Shown piece after piece: positions 1-5,601 of a stretch of 16,320 bases of DNA. Source of the DNA: Ruminococcaceae bacterium UBA4871 (GTDB lineage: Bacteria > Bacillota > Clostridia > Oscillospirales > Acutalibacteraceae); NCBI GenBank assembly GCA_002399445.1, contig DHDR01000020.1, positions 1-16,320 on the forward strand, read 5' to 3'. The translations under genes were made by a program, and so were the position numbers. A model generated the notes under the pieces. The model was given only the letters and a program-made list of their open reading frames with translations. It did not search any database and was not told where the DNA came from. The stretch's first letter is position 1. Every line of letters starts with the position of its first letter.

Positions 1-141
1 TGGATATGACGACAGAAAACATTTCCTACACAAGTTCAATTTTTGCATAACCGGAAAATTTATTTGCAGGATTCGATTCTTTGCGACTGCATTCCATACT
101 ATGCACGTCATCCTTGAAAGGTCATTATGAGGAATCACAAA

Positions 142-182
142 AATAAGCCATGAAGCATATTAAATATGCTTCATGGCTTATT
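142..182 (-). terminator. Long bidirectional hairpin terminator after the M50-like gene
   Basis: A perfect 19-bp inverted repeat (142-160 and 164-182) with a 3-base loop. Read on the minus strand the stem is followed by a T-rich run (TTTTTG), so it should end transcription of the M50-like gene. On the plus strand it is followed by TTTTG, so it may also stop transcription entering from the left. Bases 1-141 and 183-295 hold no gene that I can support. Confidence 0.8.
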
Positions 183-295
183 TTGTTAGGGCAATATCGT
201 ACAAAGGAGCCAGATAAATCAACTGTCGAAAAGTCATCGGCAGCCGGATTTGCGGATTTTTCGACGTAAAATCCGGTAATTTTGTGCAGAGATTG

Positions 296-1105
296 TCAAA
301 AAATGGAGAGAACGAAACTGATGAGCCAGGCAATGACAGAAAGCATGATACTGACAGACAGCAAATAAAGGATCCAAAATGAACCGTACTGCAAGTAAAA
401 CATAATTTCCGGAATGCCGTGATTGCCAAATTCATAAACTAAAAAATGAATTGCAAATACCGCAAGAAATGCCACCAGAAAACCGTCCCACATGCCTTCC
501 AGATCTTTTGAACTGAGTGCAATATGAGAGGAAATAGAGACGGCAATAACCAGAAAAATCCAAAAATAAACATGGTGAAAATTTGTCAGGGTAAAGAGAC
601 TTGAAAATAGAGCTTTAAAATTCTTCCAAAGATACAAGCCGAAGTCTTGTATGGAAAATTTAAGGTGTCGTACTCCTGAGAGACTGCCGGTCATAAGGCG
701 GAAAGTTTTGGGAAGGAGAAAGTACATGGCTGCAAATAAACTGGCTGTCCCGCTGAATATTGGCCCCAATGCGATAAAAAAGTTACCGACTCTCTGATAA
801 AAATTCTTAGGATTATAGGAATGCTCGACATAGCCCAAAACGCCGTTCGGATGATTAACCTGCAGCAGCTTGATTTTTGTGATTTTATGGCCAAACAACA
901 GAGCCATTGCCGCATGCCCAATTTCATGGACCGGCGTCCCCAGAAGCGAAGTCAGTAAGACTCCTGTTTGTCCGAAGCTTTGCATCAGATTACGGTCGGT
1001 TTCTTTTTCAAGAAAGCCCAGTAAAAATCCACATAGAATCAAACCTCCCAGAATGAAAATTGACTCTAGAAATGAAACCATAATTGGTTGATAAATTGAG
1101 TTCAT
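296..1105 (-). CDS. M50-like putative membrane zinc metalloprotease
   Basis: A 269-residue multi-spanning membrane protein. Residues 60-64 read HEIGH, the HExxH zinc-binding and catalytic motif, next to a hydrophobic segment (GTPVHEIGHAAMALLFG) as in membrane-embedded M50 (site-2 protease-like) peptidases. About 45 residues later comes RVGNFFIALGPIFSG, which resembles the conserved R-x-x-x-x-x-GP region of small M50 relatives. Further hydrophobic stretches lie near residues 10-32, 110-131, 170-196, 208-225 and 238-268, suggesting five or six membrane segments. I see no clear third zinc ligand (the usual NxxPxxxxDG motif), so activity and substrate are unknown. The ATG at 1105 has a modest AAAGG Shine-Dalgarno six bases upstream; Met9 is a possible alternative. 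The gene is transcribed alone, divergently from the thiamine operon. It may be a degenerate, non-peptidase family member. Confidence 0.65.
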   Translation of the reverse strand: MNSIYQPIMVSFLESIFILGGLILCGFLLGFLEKETDRNLMQSFGQTGVLLTSLLGTPVHEIGHAAMALLFGHKITKIKLLQVNHPNGVLGYVEHSYNPKNFYQRVGNFFIALGPIFSGTASLFAAMYFLLPKTFRLMTGSLSGVRHLKFSIQDFGLYLWKNFKALFSSLFTLTNFHHVYFWIFLVIAVSISSHIALSSKDLEGMWDGFLVAFLAVFAIHFLVYEFGNHGIPEIMFYLQYGSFWILYLLSVSIMLSVIAWLISFVLSIF

Positions 1106-1204
1106 ATCTGCCTTTCTGTAGAATATGGATGATATTAAGCAAACAAAATGCTGTTTTAATGTCTGGTTATCGGAAAGTAAGAATCGCTATCTTTACTTGA
1201 ATAT

Positions 1205-1233
1205 ATTATATCCCAATAAACAGCAGCCGTCAA
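1205..1233 (-). promoter_or_regulatory. Sigma-A promoter of the M50-like gene
   Basis: Read on the minus strand: -35 TTGACG (1233-1228), a 17-base spacer, then -10 TATAAT (1210-1205). The predicted transcript starts near 1198 and has a leader of roughly 93 bases. The -35 box is only about 31 bp from the -35 box of the divergent thiamine operon promoter. Confidence 0.75.
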
Positions 1234-1264
1234 AACAATCACCATTTTTACCGTTCACAGACGT

Positions 1265-1293
1265 TTGACAAAATGAGGTGCCTGCGTTACAAT
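1265..1293 (+). promoter_or_regulatory. Sigma-A promoter of the thiamine-precursor operon
   Basis: A near-perfect housekeeping promoter: TTGACA (1265-1270), a 17-base spacer, TACAAT (1288-1293). The start point is expected around 1300, directly before the TPP aptamer. A strong constitutive promoter followed by a riboswitch terminator fits control by attenuation. Confidence 0.85.
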
Positions 1294-1300
1294 GTAGGCA

Positions 1301-1400
1301 TATTTACAAATGGGGCGCTTGACCTTACGGGGTCTGGCTGAGACAGGAGAAATTTTGGACCCTTTTGCCTGATCCGGACAATGCCGGCGGAGGTAACAGA
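1301..1400 (+). ncRNA. TPP riboswitch (THI element) aptamer
   Basis: The hallmark THI-box pieces occur in order: GGGGCGC at 1312-1318 (consensus GGGGUGC), GGCTGAGA at 1337-1344, ACCCTTTTGCCTGATC (about 1359-1374), and CCGGACAATGCCGGCGGAGG (about 1374-1393), matching the consensus CUGAUCUGGAUAAUGCCAGCGUAGGG with a compensated CCGG/CCGG helix. GACC/GGTC forms part of P2. P1 looks short (TTAC with GTAA), so the ends are approximate. Known function of the class: binds thiamine pyrophosphate and lowers expression of thiamine genes. Here the downstream terminator and the thiamine-type genes agree with that. Confidence 0.93.
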
Positions 1401-1419
1401 GCAGTCGATTTGCATACCA

Positions 1420-1451
1420 GCCGTCTGACACAGGATGTCAGGCGGCTTTTT
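1420..1451 (+). terminator. Riboswitch expression platform: intrinsic terminator
   Basis: Stem GCCGTCTGACA (1420-1430) pairs with TGTCAGGCGGC (1436-1446), 11 bp with one G-U pair, loop of five bases, followed by five T (1447-1451). It sits about 20 bases after the aptamer and 75 bases before the first gene, so it is almost certainly the OFF-state terminator used when TPP is bound. The exact antiterminator pairing was not worked out. Confidence 0.88.
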
Positions 1452-1525
1452 GTATCGGACCATCTGAAACACATGGATGTGTATCCACATCCATTCAGCA
1501 ATTTTATTTTTAGGAGGAACAAAAA

Positions 1526-1831
1526 ATGAAAGAATTTCCCGCAAGCGTAGCCATTCAGGTACTGCCGCATGTTGACACAGACGAGGAAGTCGTCCGTATT
1601 GTGGATGAAGTCATTGCCTACATAAAAAGTACAGGTGTCAACTATTATGTCGGTCCATTTGAGACTACCTTAGAAGGTGACTATGAGCAGCTTATGGAAA
1701 TTGTGAAGCAGTGCCAGTATATTGCCATCAAAGCTGGCTGCCCACAGGTCGCTTCTTATGTAAAAATCAGTTATAAGCCGGAAGGCGGGGTGCTGACGAT
1801 TGCACAAAAAGTTGACAAGTATCACCGATAA
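1526..1831 (+). CDS. MTH1187/YkoF-type thiamine-binding protein
   Basis: A 101-residue cytoplasmic protein of the thiamine-binding MTH1187 (UPF0045/DUF77) family, related to the duplicated YkoF. It shows the family pattern: an N-terminal strand SVAIQVLPH, then a helix with DEEVVRIVDEVIAYIKSTG, the conserved YYVGPFETTLEGDYEQLMEIVKQ block (residues about 40-62), and a C-terminal strand VASYVKISYKP. The length is normal for a single-domain member. These proteins have a ferredoxin-like fold and bind thiamine or its pyrimidine part; their cellular role is not firmly known. The ATG at 1526 follows AGGAGG (1512-1517) by eight bases. It is the first gene behind the TPP riboswitch and overlaps the next gene by 32 bases, implying coupled translation. 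Function in pyrimidine or thiamine handling is inferred from family and context. Confidence 0.88.
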   Translation: MKEFPASVAIQVLPHVDTDEEVVRIVDEVIAYIKSTGVNYYVGPFETTLEGDYEQLMEIVKQCQYIAIKAGCPQVASYVKISYKPEGGVLTIAQKVDKYHR

Positions 1832-2591
1832 GCTCTCCCCCGCCTTTTTGATCATCCTGATTCTGGTCGTCTGGCAGGCAGTCGTTTCTCTGGGTATAGT
1901 CCCAAACTTTATGCTGCCCAGCCCTGTACAAGTGGTACAAGCCTTTATCTCGGATTTTCCGTCTCTGATGGAAAACGCTTCCACTTCCCTGCAGGAAACT
2001 TTCTGGGGTATGTTAATTGCCATCCTTTTGGCATTTGGCTCTGCTTTTTTGATGGACCGATTCCGTCTCGTGAAAAAGAGCCTATATCCCATTCTGATTA
2101 TTACGCAGACAGTACCAACAGTGGCAATAGCCCCGCTGCTGGTACTGTGGCTTGGTTATGATATGACACCGAAAATTGTGCTGGTGATTATTTCCTGCTA
2201 TTTTCCCATTGCAGTTGGTCTGCTCAATGGATTCTGCAGCGCAGACCCCGATGTCATTAACCTGATGCTCACCATGGGCAGCAGCAAGTGGCAGATTTTT
2301 TGCCATGTAAAAATGCCGAGTGCACTCAATAACTTTTTTTCCGGCCTGCGTATCAGCGTATCCTACTCCGTAATTGGAGCAGTTGTGGCCGAGTGGCTGG
2401 GCGGAAACTCCGGACTCGGCGTTTACATGACGCGTGTACGGAAAAGTTATGCATATGACCGTATGTTTGCAGTTATTCTTCTGGTATCGGTCATTAGCTT
2501 ACTGTTAATGAAGTTAGTGGACGTGATTCAGTATCTGTGTATGCCTTGGGAAAGGAATCCCAGTGATGCCGAAACTGCCAAGGTCCCATAA
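1800..2591 (+). CDS. thiX: ThiX-type ABC transporter permease for thiamine pyrimidine precursor
   Basis: A 263-residue permease of the SsuC/TauC type (binding-protein-dependent transport inner membrane component). Hydrophobic segments include residues about 14-34, 70-87, 96-119, 124-146, 187-200 and 220-240. The cytoplasmic EAA-like loop that contacts the ATPase is at about 152-182 (LMLTMGSSKWQIFCHVKMPS, then SGLRIS). It is the membrane channel of the ThiXYZ importer, and the neighbours ThiY and ThiZ support this over sulfonate or nitrate transport. No ATG is available near the N terminus. TTG at 1800 with a purine-rich stretch (1781-1790) upstream is the likely start; a TTG at 1812 is possible. 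The start lies inside the preceding gene, overlapping it by 32 bases. Confidence 0.87.
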   Translation: MHKKLTSITDKLSPAFLIILILVVWQAVVSLGIVPNFMLPSPVQVVQAFISDFPSLMENASTSLQETFWGMLIAILLAFGSAFLMDRFRLVKKSLYPILIITQTVPTVAIAPLLVLWLGYDMTPKIVLVIISCYFPIAVGLLNGFCSADPDVINLMLTMGSSKWQIFCHVKMPSALNNFFSGLRISVSYSVIGAVVAEWLGGNSGLGVYMTRVRKSYAYDRMFAVILLVSVISLLLMKLVDVIQYLCMPWERNPSDAETAKVP

Positions 2592-2658
2592 AACGGTTTG
2601 TTAACAGGATTACTTTGGATTTTAAATTGAGGAGATTCTAAAAGGAGAAAGATTTTTC

Positions 2659-3708
2659 ATGAAAAAAAATACAGTTATCCAGTCTATCACAGGAGCAGTG
2701 CTGGCAGCAGCCATGGCGGTATCTATGACAGCCTGCGGCGGTACTTCAGCTGTTTCCAATGCCTCTTCCGTTGGAAACAGTAAAGTCTCTTCCGGAAAGC
2801 TGGAAAAAATCAAGTTTGTGCTGGACTACACCCCCAACACGGATCACACGGGTATTTATGTTGCACAGGCACTGGGGTATTTTAAGGATGCCGGTCTGGA
2901 TGTGGAAATTGAACAGCCACCGGATTCTGGTACAGCCGCCCTGGTCGGTTCCGGCAATGCACAGTTTGGTGTCGGTTTTCAGGACACCGACATGGCTTCT
3001 GCGCTGACTTCTTCCACCCCTTTACCTATTACAGCCGTAGCTGCCATTATCCAGCATAATACTTCCGGCATTGTTTCCGTAAAGAGTAAAAATATTACCC
3101 GCCCAAAAGATATGACAAATCACTCCTATGCCACTTGGGACACCCCAGTGGAAAAGGGTATGATAAAGTATATTGTCAATAAAGACGGAGGCAATTATTC
3201 GAAAGTGAAAATGGTTCCTTCCGGAGACAACTCGGTTGTACAGATTCAGACAAATGCGGATACAGCTTGGATCTATTACGGATGGGATGGAATTGCCGCA
3301 AAAGTACAGGGTGTTCCCATTAACTTCTTTAAATTCAAAGATATTGATCCGGTATTTGACTGTTATACGCCGGTGATCATTGCCAATAATGCTTTTTTGA
3401 AGAAAGAACCGGAAACGGCAAAAAAATTCCTCTTGGCCTGCAAAAAAGGCTATGAATATGCAATTGCCAAGCCGGATGATGCGGCAAAAATCTTGATTCA
3501 GCAGGTGCCGGACCTAAAGAGCAGTGAAAAGCTCATTACAAAAAGTCAGGAATGGCTGAAAAACCAGTATAAAGCTGAAGTGAACCAATGGGGATACATC
3601 AATCCTTCCCGCTGGAATGCCTTTTATAAGTGGCTCTACGAGCATAAGCTTATCAGCAAAGAAATTCCGGCTAATTTCGGATTTTCTAATGCATATCTGG
3701 CAAAATAA
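2659..3708 (+). CDS. thiY: ThiY-type substrate-binding lipoprotein (HMP precursor)
   Basis: A 349-residue NMT1/THI5-like binding protein. A lipoprotein signal peptide ends in MTAC (residues 23-26), so Cys26 should be lipid-modified and hold the protein on the outer face of the membrane. A Ser/Gly-rich linker follows (27-48), then the mature domain starting IKFVLDYTPNTDHTGIYVA (51-69), the diagnostic ThiY/THI5 motif. Other family features are GYFKDAGLDVEI (73-84), GNAQFGVGF (99-107) and WDTP (160-163). Family members bind formylaminopyrimidine or related HMP precursors from degraded thiamine and deliver them to the ThiX permease. AAGGAG at 2642-2647 precedes the ATG at 2659. It lies 67 bases after thiX and 9 bases before thiZ, in a TPP-riboswitch operon. 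The precise ligand is inferred. Confidence 0.9.
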   Translation: MKKNTVIQSITGAVLAAAMAVSMTACGGTSAVSNASSVGNSKVSSGKLEKIKFVLDYTPNTDHTGIYVAQALGYFKDAGLDVEIEQPPDSGTAALVGSGNAQFGVGFQDTDMASALTSSTPLPITAVAAIIQHNTSGIVSVKSKNITRPKDMTNHSYATWDTPVEKGMIKYIVNKDGGNYSKVKMVPSGDNSVVQIQTNADTAWIYYGWDGIAAKVQGVPINFFKFKDIDPVFDCYTPVIIANNAFLKKEPETAKKFLLACKKGYEYAIAKPDDAAKILIQQVPDLKSSEKLITKSQEWLKNQYKAEVNQWGYINPSRWNAFYKWLYEHKLISKEIPANFGFSNAYLAK

Positions 3709-3717
3709 GGAGCGGCA

Positions 3718-4464
3718 ATGGACACAAAACTGACAGCAGAGGGGATTTCCAAAAGTTATGATGAAAATCCGGTGCTGGAAAATGTCAATATTAAGCTTCA
3801 TGATCAGGAAATTGTGAGCCTGCTGGGAATCAGCGGCGCTGGAAAAACGACGTTGTTCAATATAATATCCGGACTGATGCAGCCTGATCGCGGGCATGTA
3901 TTTCTGGAAGGAAAAGAAATCACCGGACAAGCCGGTCATATTGCTTATATGCTGCAAAAAGATTTGCTGCTTCCTTATCGTTCGATTGTCGACAATACGG
4001 CGCTCCCGTTAATCTTACACGGAGTTCCCAAAAAAGAAGCGCGGCAGCAGGCCAGTCTGCACTTCGCAGAATTTGGTTTGGAGGGGACCCAGAAAAAATG
4101 GCCGTCTCAGCTTTCCGGCGGTATGCGTCAGCGGGCAGCTCTGCTGCGCACCTATCTGAGCAGTGAAGGAGTTGCCCTGCTTGATGAACCTTTTTCTGCA
4201 TTGGACACAATTACAAAAGACACCATGCATTCTTGGTATCTGGATGTCATGCAAAAGATCAAGCTTTCCTCTTTGTTTATTACCCATGACATTGATGAAG
4301 CAATCCTGCTTTCCGACCGGATTTATATTTTGGCCGGAAAACCGGGCACCATTATTGCAGAGCTGCCGGTAACAGCCCCGCGTCCGCGGACACGGGAATT
4401 TATGCTTTCGGAAGATTTTCTGAACTATAAGCGAAAAATTATTCATCTGCTAAAAATTGAATAG
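3718..4464 (+). CDS. thiZ: ThiZ-type ABC transporter ATP-binding protein
   Basis: A 248-residue ATPase of the SsuB/TauB class that powers the ThiXYZ importer. All key motifs are present: Walker A GISGAGKTT (37-45), Q-loop Gln80, signature LSGGMRQR (132-139), Walker B ALLDEP (153-158) with D-loop SALD, and switch His190 (FITHDIDEA). The length is normal and there is no extra C-terminal domain. The ATG at 3718 follows AAGGAG, which overlaps the thiY stop codon, so the two genes are tightly linked. A terminator follows nine bases after the stop. Sequence alone would allow a taurine or sulfonate system; the operon context decides for a thiamine precursor. Confidence 0.88.
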   Translation: MDTKLTAEGISKSYDENPVLENVNIKLHDQEIVSLLGISGAGKTTLFNIISGLMQPDRGHVFLEGKEITGQAGHIAYMLQKDLLLPYRSIVDNTALPLILHGVPKKEARQQASLHFAEFGLEGTQKKWPSQLSGGMRQRAALLRTYLSSEGVALLDEPFSALDTITKDTMHSWYLDVMQKIKLSSLFITHDIDEAILLSDRIYILAGKPGTIIAELPVTAPRPRTREFMLSEDFLNYKRKIIHLLKIE

Positions 4465-4472
4465 AAAAAGAG

Positions 4473-4506
4473 ACCGTCCTGAGCTTAACGCTTTGGGCGG
4501 TTTTTT
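4473..4506 (+). terminator. Terminator of the thiamine-precursor operon
   Basis: ACCGTCC (4473-4479) pairs with GGGCGGT (4495-4501) with one wobble; the inner GAGC/GCTT adds four pairs around a TTAAC loop. It is followed by TTTTTT. It closes the operon that started at about 1300. Confidence 0.88.
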
Positions 4507-4660
4507 CAATACCATGCAAAAACTGAACACCAAATCGTAAAATTTATTTTATTTTTATCCATTCTTATTGAACCCAATCTTAACAAACTCATTTGTTGAT
4601 TCATTGCATTCTATTCAGGTAATACCTTCGTTTTTTGTGTGGTATTGCCTGAATTTTTCT
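4507..4660 (+). other. Gene-free stretch ending in an orphan terminator-like hairpin
   Basis: This AT-rich stretch has no credible reading frame. It ends in a 14-bp inverted repeat, ATTCAGGTAATACC (4613-4626) and GGTATTGCCTGAAT (4641-4654), with one wobble and a 14-base loop, followed by a T run to 4658. The orientation is plus. The thi operon already has its own terminator upstream, so what this second one ends is unclear. It could be a back-up terminator, the remains of a lost gene, or the end of a small RNA. I see no convincing promoter within 4507-4612. Confidence 0.6.
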
Positions 4661-4745
4661 CAACTTTAACATTATAATATAAGGGTTTTGGGATTCTTAA
4701 TGATATCTATGTGCCACTGCCTTTTGTTTAGTGAAAACAACTCCA

Positions 4746-4773
4746 TTGCGTTTTTAATGGGACAGAGTATAAT
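4746..4773 (+). promoter_or_regulatory. Probable promoter of the BusR-like regulator
   Basis: TTGCGT (4746-4751), a 16-base spacer, TATAAT (4768-4773), followed by a leader of about 35 bases and TAGGAG upstream of the ATG at 4814. The -10 box is perfect and the -35 box is moderate. The TATAAT at 4673-4678 has no suitable -35 box. I see no copy of the importer operator here. Confidence 0.6.
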
Positions 4774-4813
4774 AAAGTGTTGAATAAAATATCCCTAGTA
4801 GGAGCGTATCGCT

Positions 4814-5455
4814 ATGGACAGTAAACTCAAAATCACCAGCCCCAAATACCAACAGATCGCCGCCGATTTGGCAGCAAAGATTGCACAGGGTCAATATCAT
4901 GTGGGGGAAAAGATCTATGCCCGTTCTGCATTGGCCAGTCAATACGGCGTTTCAGCTGAAACAGCACGGCGGGCTATTTGCGTTTTAAATGACCTTCAAA
5001 TTGTGGAAGTTGAAAAAGGCAGCGGAGTAACAATCAAATCGTGTGATAAAGCCGTTAAGTTTGTGCAACAGTACGGTGATATCCGAACTGTCAACGATCT
5101 TAAAGAAGAACTTTTGCAAAGTGTATATCGCCAGCAAAATGAATATAAACGTTTTAACAAATGCCTTTCTGATCTGATTGACAAAACAGACCGTCTTCGG
5201 TCTGGAAATCCTTTTGCACCTTATCAGGTTGAAATTAAAAGCAGCACTCCTTATCTAAACTATTCTGTCAGTGACATTAATTTTTGGCATTATACAGCAG
5301 CAACCATTGTAGCAATCCGACGAAAAGATAAAATCCTGCTTTCACCCGGACCTTATGCTGTTCTGATGGAACATGATATTTACTATTTTATTGGTGACAG
5401 TAATTGTCCAGAACGTGTAAATCGATTTTTGTATCCCATCAAACAAAAAAATTAA
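4814..5455 (+). CDS. GntR-type regulator with RCK_C domain, BusR-like (putative c-di-AMP-responsive repressor)
   Basis: A 213-residue regulator. Residues 10-75 form a GntR winged helix-turn-helix (KYQQIAADLAAKIAQGQY, then SALASQYGVSAETARRAI and the wing VEKGSGVTI). Residues about 90-130 are a polar helical linker likely to form a coiled coil. Residues about 138-208 form an RCK_C/TrkA-C domain, recognised by ATIVAIRRKDKILLSPGPYAVL and HDIYYFIGD. This order is that of BusR in Streptococcus agalactiae and Lactococcus lactis, a c-di-AMP-activated repressor of the BusA/OpuA glycine betaine transporter, and the length is similar. The next operon is a compatible-solute importer with a bipartite operator candidate, which supports the match. 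The ATG at 4814 follows TAGGAG by ten bases. c-di-AMP binding is inferred from architecture and context, not shown. Another ligand for the RCK_C domain is possible. Confidence 0.82.
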   Translation: MDSKLKITSPKYQQIAADLAAKIAQGQYHVGEKIYARSALASQYGVSAETARRAICVLNDLQIVEVEKGSGVTIKSCDKAVKFVQQYGDIRTVNDLKEELLQSVYRQQNEYKRFNKCLSDLIDKTDRLRSGNPFAPYQVEIKSSTPYLNYSVSDINFWHYTAATIVAIRRKDKILLSPGPYAVLMEHDIYYFIGDSNCPERVNRFLYPIKQKN

Positions 5456-5464
5456 TTGGAATTG

Positions 5465-5517
5465 AAAAAAATCCGGAATTTGTCTTACCTTTTTTGGTAT
5501 GAAATTCCGGATTTTTT
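5465..5517 (+). terminator. Terminator of the BusR-like gene
   Basis: AAATCCGGAATTT (5469-5481) pairs with AAATTCCGGATTT (5502-5514), extended by the outer A run at 5465-5470 and T run to 5517, with TACC/GGTA pairing inside the loop. It lies ten bases after the stop codon and isolates the regulator from the importer. The flanking A and T runs make it likely to work on both strands. Confidence 0.85.
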
Positions 5518-5537
5518 ACGATGTAGAGACTTTTAAT

Positions 5538-5567
5538 TTGACTAAAGTAACAACTTGATGCTATAAT
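5538..5567 (+). promoter_or_regulatory. Sigma-A promoter of the osmoprotectant importer
   Basis: TTGACT (5538-5543), an 18-base spacer, TATAAT (5562-5567). The start point is expected near 5574, giving a leader of about 28 bases with AAGGAGG at 5588-5594. The promoter is embedded in the inverted repeat described separately. Confidence 0.8.
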
Positions 5568-5581
5568 TGAATTGTCACTTT
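5544..5581 (+). promoter_or_regulatory. Candidate bipartite operator for the BusR-like regulator
   Basis: Two inverted half-sites flank the -10 box: AAAGTAACAA (5544-5553) and TTGTCACTTT (5572-5581). They differ at one position of ten as reverse complements, and the outer bases T5543 and A5582 also pair. If the half-sites are counted as eight bases (AAAGTAAC and GTCACTTT), the gap 5552-5573 is exactly 22 bp. Published work on streptococcal BusR, from memory, describes a bipartite motif separated by 22 bp, read by a coiled-coil ruler. The left half lies in the promoter spacer and the right half at the expected start point, so a bound protein would block RNA polymerase. Confidence 0.6.
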
Positions 5582-5601
5582 ACCAATAAGGAGGTTACAG
5601 C

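Noticed and set aside
244..276. CCGGATTT / AAATCCGG inverted repeat downstream of the M50-like gene
   Set aside because: An 8-bp stem with a 17-base loop and no T run; the much stronger hairpin at 142-182 serves as the terminator.
178..435. 85-codon open frame on the minus strand overlapping the end of the M50-like gene
   Set aside because: It overlaps the real gene's 3' end in another frame, has no ribosome binding site and crosses into the terminator stem; its Cys- and Ser-rich composition is typical of an out-of-frame translation.
4673..4678. TATAAT as promoter of the BusR-like gene
   Set aside because: No -35 box at acceptable spacing; the TATAAT at 4768-4773 is better placed.
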